Shown here: piece after piece, positions 11,626 to 19,714 of the stretch
How positions within the stretch are numbered: the first letter of the stretch is position 1
Layout of the letters: each line of letters opens with the position of its first letter
DNA from: Dermatobacter hominis
Lineage (GTDB): Bacteria; Actinomycetota; Acidimicrobiia; Acidimicrobiales; Microtrichaceae
Direction of reading: 5' to 3'
Assembly: GCF_020715685.1 (NCBI RefSeq)
Contig: NZ_CP085840.1
Location: 1,364,001 to 1,428,000, forward strand
Length of the DNA: 64,000 nt
The notes under the pieces: generated by a model
Database searches by the model: none
Told to the model about the DNA's origin: nothing
Seen by the model: only the letters and a program-made list of their open reading frames with translations
Made by a program: the position numbers and the translations under genes

Positions 11626-12456
11626 CTATGCGAACTCGGCCTTGCCCGGGCCGTCCCGCAGGAACGACCGGACCCCGACCTGCGCGTCGGCGGTGCCGAA
11701 CGAGTCGACGAACCGGCGCTGCTCCAGCACCAGGCCCTCGTCGAGCGAGCCCTCGAGGCCGCCGTCCACCGCCACCTTGGCGAGGGCGAGCGCCTCGCGG
11801 GGGCCGCGGGCGAAGGCGCCGGCACGCTCGAGCGCGAGGCTCAGCGCGTCCTCGGGGGCGACGGCGTCGACGAGCCCGATGGCCAGCGCCTCCTCGGCGT
11901 CGATCGTCCGGCCCGTGAACACGAGGTCCTTGGCGCGCGCCGGGCCGACGAGGCGGGCGAGGCGCTGCGTGCCACCGCCGCCGGGGATGATGCCGAGCAG
12001 GATCTCCGGCTGACCGAAGCGGGCCCGGGTCGACGCGACCCGGAAGTCGCACGCCAGCGCCAGCTCGCAGCCGCCGCCGAGCGCCACGCCGTCGATAGCG
12101 GCGATCGTCGGGCACGGCAGCGCGGCGAGGTCGTTCAGGGCGTGCAGGAACCCGGCCCCGATCTCGGCCACCCGGTCCGACGGCGCGATCTCGAACGGCT
12201 CCTCGCCGCCCCGCTCGGCGAACTGGGTGATGTCGGCGCCCGCGGCGAAGACCTTCGGGCCGCCCGAGACCACGACCGCCCGGGCGCCTGCGGCAGCGAG
12301 CTCGCCGACGACCGACCGCAGCTCGGCCAGCACCTCGACGCTCAGCGCGTTCACCTTGCCGTGCTGCAGCGTGACCACGTCGACGCCGTCGTCGGTGCGC
12401 TCGTGGCGGACGAGGGGTGCAGGCTCGGTGGGGGCGTCGGCGCTCGGGTCGGTCAT
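11626..12456 (-). CDS. Enoyl-CoA hydratase/isomerase (crotonase family)
   Basis: The 276-residue crotonase fold has the oxyanion-hole segment AAIDGVALGGGCELALACD and the catalytic region FGQPEILLGIIPGGGGTQRL. The Glu in FGQPE matches the first catalytic Glu of hydratases. The position aligned with the second Glu seems to be Asp (AKDLVFTG), so the exact reaction (hydratase, isomerase or other) is uncertain. The ATG at 12456 overlaps the TGA of the upstream kinase gene (ATGA), so the two are co-transcribed and probably translationally coupled. Confidence 0.85.
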   Translation of the reverse strand: MTDPSADAPTEPAPLVRHERTDDGVDVVTLQHGKVNALSVEVLAELRSVVGELAAAGARAVVVSGGPKVFAAGADITQFAERGGEEPFEIAPSDRVAEIGAGFLHALNDLAALPCPTIAAIDGVALGGGCELALACDFRVASTRARFGQPEILLGIIPGGGGTQRLARLVGPARAKDLVFTGRTIDAEEALAIGLVDAVAPEDALSLALERAGAFARGPREALALAKVAVDGGLEGSLDEGLVLEQRRFVDSFGTADAQVGVRSFLRDGPGKAEFA

Positions 12457-13289
12457 GGCTCCGGACAGTACCGGTCGCGCCGTCGCACCTCCCCCGCCAC
12501 CATCGCCCGCACCTCGGCCGCCGAGGGCCGACGTCGCGGCGTGGGTTCGCAGCACGCCCGCACGATCGCGTCGATGCCCCGCGGCAGGAGGCCGACCGGC
12601 GGCGGGTCGTGCCCCGGCGGGCGCTCGCCGACGCCGGCCGTCCAGATCGTGGCGCCCCAGCCGTAGACGTCGGAGGCCTCGGTCGGCGGCGCGCCGTCCC
12701 ACCGCTCCGGTGCGGCCCACCCCGGCGTCGCGCCGCGGGCGGCCGGGTCCCCCGGGGCTGCGCCGTCCGTGCGGAGGCCGGCCTCGCCCGAGCGCAGCAC
12801 CGAGAGCCCGAAGTCCGAGAGGACCGGCCGCCCGTCGAGCCACAGCACGTTGGCCGGCGTGACGTCCCCGTGCACCACGTGCGCGGCGTGCGCAGCCTCG
12901 AGCGCGCCGGCGGTCGCGGCCGCGACGTCGAGCAGGTCGGCGAGCGCGAGCGGGGCCCGCTCGAACAGGCCCGCCTCGGCCAGCGGCGTGACGAGCCAGC
13001 AGCACGATCCGTCGGAGCCGGCGGTGAGCAGCGGCAGGACGTGGGGCGCGTCGGCCAGGCGGGCCAGCGCGCGGGTCTCGTGCTCGAAGCGGGCGACCGT
13101 CCGCTCACGTGCCTCGCCGCCCGCGGGCACCGCCAGCACCTTCACCGCCAGGTCGCGACCCCGGCGCCGGTCCCGGGCGCGCCACACGGTCGACGTCGCC
13201 CCCACGCCCACGACCTCTCCCAGACGGATCCCCGACGGCAGGTTCGTGGGCACGCTCGCCCGGCCCACGCCGATCCCCGTCCCCTCCAC
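12453..13289 (-). CDS. Serine/threonine protein kinase-like protein, no membrane anchor
   Basis: A single Hanks-type kinase domain of about 278 residues: Gly-loop LGEVVGVGATSTVW, Lys50 in LAVKVLA, catalytic loop HGDVTPANVLW (Asp142, Asn147), DFG at 159-161 and APE (AAPERW). HRD is replaced by HGD, which removes the arginine that normally couples to activation-loop phosphorylation, so it may be constitutively active or act on a small substrate. There is no transmembrane helix and no PASTA or other sensor domain. The GTG at 13289 is preferred over upstream in-frame codons that would run into fur; a GTG at 13256 is possible. It overlaps the crotonase gene by 4 bases. Confidence 0.8.
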   Translation of the reverse strand: MEGTGIGVGRASVPTNLPSGIRLGEVVGVGATSTVWRARDRRRGRDLAVKVLAVPAGGEARERTVARFEHETRALARLADAPHVLPLLTAGSDGSCCWLVTPLAEAGLFERAPLALADLLDVAAATAGALEAAHAAHVVHGDVTPANVLWLDGRPVLSDFGLSVLRSGEAGLRTDGAAPGDPAARGATPGWAAPERWDGAPPTEASDVYGWGATIWTAGVGERPPGHDPPPVGLLPRGIDAIVRACCEPTPRRRPSAAEVRAMVAGEVRRRDRYCPEP

Positions 13290-13355
13290 GTCCGGAGACC
13301 GTACCGGGACGAGGCGTTCCCACTCGTTCCCAAGATCGCCGCTACGCTCGGACGG

Positions 13356-13829
13356 GTGCCGGACGGGCTGGACCACGACCACGAGCAGGAGGAGCTGCAC
13401 ACCACGGTGTCGCACCGGCTCCTCGCCGCCGGCCTCCGCTACACGCGGTCACGGCGCGAGGTCGTCGACGTCCTCGCCGCCTCCGACCGACCCCTGACCA
13501 TCCCCGAGATCCTCGAGCAGGCCGAGTCGCTCGCCCAGAGCAGCGCCTACCGGAACCTCACCGAGCTGATCGACGCGGGCGTCGTCTACCGGATCGTCGC
13601 CGGCGACGAGTACAGCCACTTCGAGCTGGCCGAGGACCTGACGCACCACCACCACCACCTCGTCTGCACGCGCTGCGGGCGCGTCGAGGACTTCGTGGCG
13701 AGCGAGGAGCTGGAGCAGAACCTGCACGGCGCGCTCGACGACGCCGCCAGCTCGACCGGCTTCACCGTCCAGCACCACCGGCTCGACCTCGTCGGCACCT
13801 GCCAGGACTGCACGCCGACCTCGGCGTGA
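13356..13829 (+). CDS. Fur-family metal-dependent transcriptional regulator
   Basis: A 157-residue winged-helix regulator. LRYTRSRREVVDVL and the helix-turn-helix around SSAYRNLTELIDAGVV form the DNA-binding part. The His-rich metal site THHHHHLVCTRCG and the C-terminal pair CQDC complete the structural zinc site. Whether it senses iron, zinc or peroxide cannot be read from the sequence; the SSAYRNL helix is often seen in Zur and other Fur relatives. The start used is GTG at 13356; a later GTG (13407) is possible. It is divergently transcribed from the kinase gene, with 66 bp between their starts. Confidence 0.88.
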   Translation: MPDGLDHDHEQEELHTTVSHRLLAAGLRYTRSRREVVDVLAASDRPLTIPEILEQAESLAQSSAYRNLTELIDAGVVYRIVAGDEYSHFELAEDLTHHHHHLVCTRCGRVEDFVASEELEQNLHGALDDAASSTGFTVQHHRLDLVGTCQDCTPTSA

Positions 13830-13845
13830 TCCGGGAGGTCCGGGA

Positions 13846-14793
13846 TCAGTCGAGGAGGCGGTCTGCGGCGGCCCACGGGTCGAGCGACCCGTCGAGCACC
13901 GCCCGGCGGGCGTCGTCCCAGGCCTGACCGTCGCACAGCGCCGCGGCGCGCTCGGTCAGGCGGGCGGTCACGACGTCGCGGAGCTCCTCGTCGGCGCGGG
14001 CGGCGCGCCGACGGGCCAGCACCCCCGACTCCGTGACCAGGCGCCGGTGCTCCTGCAGCGCGGCCCACAGCTCGGCGACGCCGCGGCCGGTCGTCGCGAC
14101 GGTCTCCAGCACCGCGGGCGGGAGCTCGCGACGGGCGCCGAGCGACAACATGTTCTCGAGGTCGCGGCGGGTGTCGCCCGCGCCGGCCCGGTCGGCCTTG
14201 TTGATCACGAACACGTCGGCGATCTCCATCAGCCCGGCCTTGTTGGCCTGGACCGCGTCGCCCCACCCCGGGTTCACCACGACGACGGTCGTGTCGGCCG
14301 CGCCGGCGACCTCGACCTCGACCTGGCCGACGCCGACGGTCTCGACCACGACCCACTCGTAGCCCACCGCGTCGAGCACGCGGACCGCCTCGGGCGTGGC
14401 GAGCGACAGACCGCCCAGGTGGCCGCGGGTGGCCATCGACCGGATGTAGACCCCGTCGTCGAGCGTGTGGTCGCCCATGCGCACGCGGTCGCCGAGGATC
14501 GCGCCGCCGGAGAACGGCGAGGACGGGTCGACGGCGAGGACCGCGACCTTCTCGCCGGCGTCGCGCATCGTCCGGCACAGGGCGCTGGTCAGCGACGACT
14601 TCCCGGCCCCGGGGGCACCGGTGATGCCGATCGTGTGGGCCCGACCCGCCTCCGGGAACACCGTGCGGGCCACCGCCCGGGCGCCCTCACCGCCGCGCTC
14701 GACGAGCGAGAGCATGCGGGCCAGCGCGGCGCGGTCGCCGTCGCGGGCCGAGGACAGCAGCGCTGCGGGGGGCGCGTCGCGCAACGCTCCCAC
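13846..14793 (-). CDS. meaB: Methylmalonyl-CoA mutase-associated GTPase MeaB
   Basis: A 315-residue SIMIBI-class G protein that chaperones loading and repair of B12-dependent methylmalonyl-CoA mutase. Motifs are the P-loop GAPGAGKSSL, DPSSPFSGGAILGDRVRM, ETVGVGQVE (switch/Walker B) and the base-recognition motif NKAD. The start is GTG at 14793, just downstream of the nifU stop (14 bases between). The mutase genes themselves are not in the window. Confidence 0.92.
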   Translation of the reverse strand: MGALRDAPPAALLSSARDGDRAALARMLSLVERGGEGARAVARTVFPEAGRAHTIGITGAPGAGKSSLTSALCRTMRDAGEKVAVLAVDPSSPFSGGAILGDRVRMGDHTLDDGVYIRSMATRGHLGGLSLATPEAVRVLDAVGYEWVVVETVGVGQVEVEVAGAADTTVVVVNPGWGDAVQANKAGLMEIADVFVINKADRAGAGDTRRDLENMLSLGARRELPPAVLETVATTGRGVAELWAALQEHRRLVTESGVLARRRAARADEELRDVVTARLTERAAALCDGQAWDDARRAVLDGSLDPWAAADRLLD

Positions 14794-14807
14794 GGGGTCC
14801 CGATCGA

Positions 14808-15068
14808 TCAGAGCGAGACGGCGGTGCCGAGCTCGATCTCGCTCTCGGGCTGCACGACGGCGGTCACGCCCGGCACCCGATCCTTCATGATGCGCTCGAT
14901 CCCGGCCTTCATCGTCACGGTCGAGGCGGGGCAGCTGACGCAGGCGCCGGTCAGCTCCACGGTCACCACGCCCGAGTCCTGGTCGACGTCGAGCAGGTTG
15001 ATGTCACCGCCGTCGGCCTGGATGGCCGGGCGGATGATCTCGATGACCTCTTCGACCTTCTCCTGCAC
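14808..15068 (-). CDS. NifU C-terminal-domain iron-sulfur scaffold protein
   Basis: An 86-residue NifU-like (NFU) domain. IIRPAIQADGGDINLLDV opens the fold and CVSC holds the two cysteines that bind a bridging iron-sulfur cluster between monomers. It probably carries clusters to target proteins. The GTG at 15068 is supported by AGGAG about 8 bases upstream. It directly precedes meaB and lies downstream of murA, separated from it by a strong hairpin. Confidence 0.9.
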   Translation of the reverse strand: MQEKVEEVIEIIRPAIQADGGDINLLDVDQDSGVVTVELTGACVSCPASTVTMKAGIERIMKDRVPGVTAVVQPESEIELGTAVSL

Positions 15069-15168
15069 GCTGTGGCTCCTGGCGTTCCGCTCGTGGTCGG
15101 GACGACGTCCCAGCGTAGATGGGTCGCCGTCAACTTCCCCAACAGGCCCCCGGCGCCCCCTGTTCCCT

Positions 15169-15218
15169 GCTCTGTCACGGCTGGAGGTGCCGTTCGGCAC
15201 CGTGAGCCGTGACAGAGC
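15169..15218. terminator. Nested long hairpin downstream of murA
   Basis: Outer arms 15169-15182 and 15205-15218 (GCTCTGTCACGGCT and its complement) make a perfect 14-bp stem. Inside, GGTGCC/GGCACC pairs again around a short loop. It begins 13 bases past the murA stop on the minus strand and ends about 100 bases before nifU, fitting a terminator that separates the two units. Confidence 0.65.
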
Positions 15219-15230
15219 GGGCGAGGGCGG

Positions 15231-16484
15231 TCAGTCCAGGCGGGTGACGTCGGCGCCGAGCCCCTGCAGCTTGTCGACGAACCGCTCGTAGCCACGGTCG
15301 ATGTGGCCGGCGTCGTGGATCGTCGTCTCGCCGTCGGCCGCCAGCGCGGCGATGACCATGGCGGCGCCGGCCCGGATGTCGACCGCCCGCACCGGCGCGC
15401 CCGAGAGGCGGGCCGAGCCGTCGACCACGAGGTGGTGGCCCTCGACCCGGATCTGGGCGCCCATGCGGGCCAGCTCGCCGACGTAGCGGAACCGGCCGGC
15501 GAACACGTTCTCGGTCGCGTAGCTGGTGCCGTCGGCCAGGCACATGACCGCCACCAGCATCGGCAGGAAGTCCGTCGCGATGCCCGGGTACGGGAGGGTG
15601 GCGACGTCGACCGGACGGGGCCGCCCCGAGGCCATGGCCCAGATCCCGTCGGCCTCGGGCGAGATCCGCAGCCCCATGCGGCCCATCTTCTCGATCAGCA
15701 GGTCGAGGTGGTCGGCCCGGGCCCCGCGCAGCGTCACCTCGCCCCCGGCCGTGGCCAGCGCGGCGAGGAAGGTGGCGGCCTCGACCCGGTCGGGCACGAC
15801 GGTGTGCTCCACCGCCCGCAGCTCGTCCACGCCCTCGATCACGATCGTCGGGCTGCCCGCGCCGAGGACCCGGGCGCCCATGCGGTTGAGGAAGGCGGCG
15901 AGGTCCGAGATCTCGGGCTCCCGCGCCGCGTTGCGGACCGTGGTCGTGCCCTGCGCCGTCGCGCCGGCCATCAGCAGGTTCTCGGTCGCCCCGACGCTCG
16001 GGTACTCGAGCACGACCTCGCAGCCGACGAGCCGTCCGGCCCGGCCCTCGATCATCCCGTGGCTCAGCTCGAACGTCGCACCGAGCGCCTCGAGCGAGGC
16101 CAGGTGCATGTCGATCGGTCGGGACCCGAAGTCGTCGCCGCCGGGCAGGGCGACGCGGGCCTCGCCGACCGCCGACAGCAGCGGGCCCAGCACGGCGGTC
16201 GAGGCACGCATGCGCTCGACCAGCTCGTACGGCGCCTCCGCGACGAGCGCCGGGCCCCGCACGATCTCGAGCGCGGCGTCCTCGCGCCGCCGCACCGACA
16301 TGCCCATCGCCTCGAGGAGGCGGCCCATGATCCCGACGTCCGCGATGTCGGGCACGTTGCGCAGCACGTACCGGCCCTCGGCCAGCACGCTCGCCGCCAT
16401 CAGCTTGAGCGCGGAGTTCTTCGCCCCCGAGATCGTGACCTCGCCACGGAAGGTCTCACCCGGTCGCACCAGCAGACGGCTCAC
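15231..16484 (-). CDS. murA: UDP-N-acetylglucosamine 1-carboxyvinyltransferase MurA
   Basis: The 417-residue enzyme makes the first committed step of peptidoglycan synthesis, adding enolpyruvate from PEP to UDP-GlcNAc. GEVTISGAKNSALKLMAAS at the N-terminus and the repeated EPSP-synthase-like folds are typical. In the catalytic loop the usual Cys (Cys115 of E. coli) is Asp117: GGDDFGSRPIDMH. The same change is known from Mycobacterium tuberculosis and Chlamydia and gives fosfomycin resistance. The GTG at 16484 yields the standard length and N-terminus MSRLLVRPGETF. It is divergent from the MFS gene. Confidence 0.94.
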   Translation of the reverse strand: MSRLLVRPGETFRGEVTISGAKNSALKLMAASVLAEGRYVLRNVPDIADVGIMGRLLEAMGMSVRRREDAALEIVRGPALVAEAPYELVERMRASTAVLGPLLSAVGEARVALPGGDDFGSRPIDMHLASLEALGATFELSHGMIEGRAGRLVGCEVVLEYPSVGATENLLMAGATAQGTTTVRNAAREPEISDLAAFLNRMGARVLGAGSPTIVIEGVDELRAVEHTVVPDRVEAATFLAALATAGGEVTLRGARADHLDLLIEKMGRMGLRISPEADGIWAMASGRPRPVDVATLPYPGIATDFLPMLVAVMCLADGTSYATENVFAGRFRYVGELARMGAQIRVEGHHLVVDGSARLSGAPVRAVDIRAGAAMVIAALAADGETTIHDAGHIDRGYERFVDKLQGLGADVTRLD

Positions 16485-16587
16485 GGCCCACACTCTCGCA
16501 CGCAGCCGAGCGGTCCCCGTGAACACGGCCGGTATGCTCCGCCGACGCACGGGGCCGGTCGCCGGGTGAGCCGACCGCGGGAGGGTC

Positions 16588-18213
16588 GTGGGCAGCATCT
16601 CCGACGAGTGGCGAGGACCGGCCGAGTCGCTCGTCGAGCGCCTCCGACCCCGCGACGACCTGCTGGTCCGCGAGCGCGCCGACGACGAACTCGACGACGG
16701 CCCGGACCCGCCGTCGGGGAGCCGTTCGTTCGCGGCCGACGCCGGACCCTTCACCACCTACGAGCGCCGGGTGGACTGGCGCCCGGACGGGACGGGCGTG
16801 GTCGTCGAGCAGCGCGTCGAGTGGCGGCTCGGGTTCCCGTACTGGGGCTGGATCTACGCGCCGTTCGTCCGTCGGGCGCTGCGCGACGGGATCACCCTCG
16901 GGGCCCGACCGTGGTGGCTGTTCCCCGACCGGCTCTCGGTTCGCCAGGCCCGTGCCACGGCCACGATGGCGCTGTTCAGCCTCGTCGCCGGGCTCCTGTA
17001 CGGGCAGCTCACCCAGGTCCTGACCTTCGCCAGCGCCGACATCGGCGACGGCAGCTCCGGCCAGCAGGCGGCCATCTTCGCCCTCGTCCGCATCGGTGCC
17101 GTCCTGACGGCGGTGATGATGTTCCAGGCCGACCGGTTCGGCCGGCGCCGGATCGCGCTCTGGTCGTTCGGGATCGCGATCGCGCTCTCGGCCGCGACCG
17201 CGCTCGTCCCCGGCCTGGCGGCGCTCACCGTGCTGCAGGCCGTCTCGAGGAACCTGGCCGTGGCCGGCCTGCTCGCGGTCGACACGATCTGCGTCGAGGA
17301 GCTGCCCGCCGGGTCCCGGGCCATGGCGGCCGGGCTCGGCGCCATGGCCTACGGGCTCGGCACGGGCGTGGTCGTCGTCGCGCTGCCGCTCGCGGACATC
17401 AGCGACTGGGGCTGGCGGCTGGTGTTCGCGCTGTCGCTGATCACCGTGCCGCTCGTGGTGAGCGGGTCCCGGACGCTGAAGGAGAGCGGCCGCTTCCAGC
17501 TCCTCGGCCGCCGCCCGGACCGCGATGACGGCCGCGGCGCGCACGAGCCGGCCCTGGTCGAACCCGCCCTCATCGAGCCGACCCCGTTCGAGTCGACCCC
17601 CGTCGAGCCGATCCCGGTCGAGTCCACGCGCATCCGTGGGAGCCGGTTCGTCCTGCTCGCAGCGCTGTTCCTCCTGCTGAACCTGTTCATCGCCCCGTTC
17701 TCGCAGCTGCAGAACGACTACCTGCGCGCCGACCGGGGCTTCGACGGCCTCACGATCACGATCTTCACCGTGCTGACGGGCACGCCGGCGGGGCTGGGCG
17801 TGCTGGTCGGCGGCCGGATCGCCGACACCCGCGGTCGACGGTGGGCGCTCGTGCCCGGCCTGGTCGCCCTGGGCGTGTTCACCGCCATCTTCTTCGCCGT
17901 GTCGGGCGCCCCCATGTGGATCAGCGCGCTGGCCGCCGCCGTGCTCGGCACGCTGACCGTCGCACCGCTGGGCGTGCTCGCGCCCGAGCTGTTCCCGACC
18001 GCGCGGCGCGGCGGGGCCCGGGGTGCGCTCAACGTCCTCGCCGTCACCGGCAGCGTGATCGGCCTGCTGCTCGCGGGGATCGGCGTCGACGCGAACGGCT
18101 ACGGGCCGACGTTCGCGCTGCTGGCGCTCGGACCGCTCGTCGCCGCGGGGCTCGCGCTCGCGGTCCCCGAGACCCGCGGCCGCGAGCTCGAGGACCTCAA
18201 CCGCGCCGACTGA
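16588..18213 (+). CDS. Major facilitator superfamily transporter with extended N-terminus and EP-rich loop
   Basis: The predicted protein has 541 residues. About 120 mostly soluble residues precede the first membrane helix (ATMALFSLVAGLLYG). Eleven or twelve hydrophobic segments follow, with the MFS signature DRFGRRRIALW between early helices and a related ADTRGRRWAL in the second half, and a sugar-porter-like end PETRGRELEDL. The central cytoplasmic loop (about 320-346) carries a degenerate repeat of EP or ES every four to five residues. GTG at 16588 has GGGAGG a few bases upstream. The substrate is unknown. Confidence 0.83.
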   Translation: MGSISDEWRGPAESLVERLRPRDDLLVRERADDELDDGPDPPSGSRSFAADAGPFTTYERRVDWRPDGTGVVVEQRVEWRLGFPYWGWIYAPFVRRALRDGITLGARPWWLFPDRLSVRQARATATMALFSLVAGLLYGQLTQVLTFASADIGDGSSGQQAAIFALVRIGAVLTAVMMFQADRFGRRRIALWSFGIAIALSAATALVPGLAALTVLQAVSRNLAVAGLLAVDTICVEELPAGSRAMAAGLGAMAYGLGTGVVVVALPLADISDWGWRLVFALSLITVPLVVSGSRTLKESGRFQLLGRRPDRDDGRGAHEPALVEPALIEPTPFESTPVEPIPVESTRIRGSRFVLLAALFLLLNLFIAPFSQLQNDYLRADRGFDGLTITIFTVLTGTPAGLGVLVGGRIADTRGRRWALVPGLVALGVFTAIFFAVSGAPMWISALAAAVLGTLTVAPLGVLAPELFPTARRGGARGALNVLAVTGSVIGLLLAGIGVDANGYGPTFALLALGPLVAAGLALAVPETRGRELEDLNRAD

Positions 18214-18228
18214 CGCCGCCGCGCCCGC

Positions 18229-18280
18229 CGTTCTGGCTGTCGAACTCCCGGTCCTGGCCGGGAGTTCGACAGCCAGAACG
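18229..18280. terminator. 23-bp perfect palindrome between convergent genes
   Basis: Arms 18229-18251 and 18258-18280 pair perfectly over 23 bp around a 6-base loop, one of the longest perfect stems in the window. It starts 15 bases past the transporter stop and ends 10 bases from the hydrolase stop. A bidirectional terminator is the simplest reading. The arm contains GTTCTGG, close to the GYTCTGT word of the other palindromes. Confidence 0.7.
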
Positions 18281-18290
18281 CAGGATGGGG

Positions 18291-18899
18291 TCAGGCGGGG
18301 AGGTTCCGAGGGCCGAGCCAGTCCCGGATCGCGGCGACGACGTCGGGGTCGGCGCGCTTGAGGTCGTGGCCCTTGCCGGCCAACGTCACCGACGTGACCG
18401 GGCCGGGGATCAGCGCCTGCGCCTCGGCGAGCTCGTCGGGCGTCCCGAAGGCGTCCCGGTCGCCGCTGACGAACAGCACGGGCACCCGCAGGTCGGGCAG
18501 GTGCGCGGTCCTGAGGTTCTCCGGCTTCCCGGGCGGGTGCAGCGGATAGCTCATCAGCACCAGCCCGGCGACGGGCAACGGGTCGAGGTCGGCGGCGCCG
18601 GCCGCCACCATCGAGCAGATGCGCCCGCCCATCGACCGGCCGCCGAGGACGAGGTGCTCCGACGTCGTCCCCCACCGCTCGCACAGCGCCGCCACCTCGT
18701 CGCGGACCGACGCCATGAGCTTCGGCGCACGGTCGGGCGCCCGCCGGCCTTCGCGCCGGTACGGGAAGTCGATGCGGGCGACCGGCAGGGGCGCCACGCC
18801 CTCGTCGATCGCGACCAGGCCGGGCTGGTCGGACGCCGAGCCGGCGCCGGGCCAGAGGGCCATGCCCTCCACGGAACGGGGACGTCGTCGTCGTGCCAC
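18291..18899 (-). CDS. Alpha/beta hydrolase of the KANL3/Tex30 type
   Basis: About 202 residues. WPGAGSAS near the start is the oxyanion region, and LVLGGRSMGGRI (nucleophile Ser in GRSMGG), SGDRDAFGT (acidic residue) and GKGHDL (His) give a full catalytic triad. This compact family of dienelactone-hydrolase-like proteins has no well-established substrate in bacteria. GTG at 18899 (AGGAT about 7 bases upstream) and ATG at 18863 are both possible starts. It follows the J-domain gene by about 26 bases and is probably co-transcribed. Confidence 0.8.
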   Translation of the reverse strand: MARRRRPRSVEGMALWPGAGSASDQPGLVAIDEGVAPLPVARIDFPYRREGRRAPDRAPKLMASVRDEVAALCERWGTTSEHLVLGGRSMGGRICSMVAAGAADLDPLPVAGLVLMSYPLHPPGKPENLRTAHLPDLRVPVLFVSGDRDAFGTPDELAEAQALIPGPVTSVTLAGKGHDLKRADPDVVAAIRDWLGPRNLPA

Positions 18900-18925
18900 G
18901 GCGCGATCCTGCCGCACCCGGCGGG

Positions 18926-19663
18926 TCAGCCGAGCAGGATGCGCCGCGCCTCGGCCAGCTCGGAGATCCGCTGCGCCGCGCCGTCGTCCTCGGCACCGTG
19001 GTCGGGGTGCACGGCACGCAGCTGGTCGCGGAAGGCCTGCTGGACCTCCTTGCGCGAGGGGATCGTGAGGTCCACCCGCCGCAGCGCCGGAGGAGCGCCC
19101 CCGGTGCGAGCGGCGTCGAGCTGCAGCACCCGCAGCGCCCAGCCGACGGGGTCCGCCGCGGCGGTCACCGACAGGTCGGCGCCCCGCCCGGCGAGGTGCG
19201 CGATCAGCGAGGGCCCGATCTCGCCGTGCCAGCGGAGGCCCTTGCGGACGGCCGACATGACGGTCGGGCGCACCGATGGCGGCAGGGTGCCGGCCGCGTA
19301 GACCGCGCAGAGCACGTGCTGGGCCGGCGTGCCCCTGGTGTGGTCGATGTCGAGCACCAGCTGCTCGCCCCGCCCGACCAGCCGGTGGTGGCAGGGGCGC
19401 AGGCCGATGCGGTCGACCTGGAGGCGGTGCCGCGCCCGCGGCTGCGGGATGCGGCCGCCGCGCTCGACCTCGTTCACGAGGTGCGCCACGTCGATCGCCG
19501 TGTCCTCGTCGAGGTCGCCGGCGAACCGGGCCGCGATGCCGCCGAGGAGGATCCCCCCGAACCCCGGTGCGGGGTCGCAGGGCAGGTCCAGGTCCCCGAG
19601 CGCGATCCGTCGCGTCGGGGCGATCGGGCGGGAGTGGAACGCCTCCACCTCGGCGAGGATCAC
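18926..19663 (-). CDS. Protein with C-terminal J domain
   Basis: A 245-residue protein. The last 50 or so residues form a J domain with a conserved HPD (AVHPDHG) flanked by helices (EVQQAFRDQL, ELAEARRILL), so it should stimulate a DnaK-type Hsp70. The N-terminal 190 residues lack the Gly/Phe and zinc-finger regions of DnaJ and match nothing I recognise. Having the J domain at the C-terminus rather than the N-terminus is unusual for a co-chaperone and suggests a specialised client. The start is GTG at 19663. Confidence 0.68.
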   Translation of the reverse strand: MILAEVEAFHSRPIAPTRRIALGDLDLPCDPAPGFGGILLGGIAARFAGDLDEDTAIDVAHLVNEVERGGRIPQPRARHRLQVDRIGLRPCHHRLVGRGEQLVLDIDHTRGTPAQHVLCAVYAAGTLPPSVRPTVMSAVRKGLRWHGEIGPSLIAHLAGRGADLSVTAAADPVGWALRVLQLDAARTGGAPPALRRVDLTIPSRKEVQQAFRDQLRAVHPDHGAEDDGAAQRISELAEARRILLG

Positions 19664-19714
19664 CGCACCAAGGTACTGCGGGCCGCGGCGGTGCTCCCCG
19701 GCGGCCTGTGAGCC

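Noticed and set aside
8927-13108. Very long open frame on the minus strand across glgP and echA
   Set aside because: It is an out-of-frame shadow of high-GC coding DNA: the translation is Arg/Ala/Pro/Val-rich with no family motif, while glgP on the plus strand is fully conserved.
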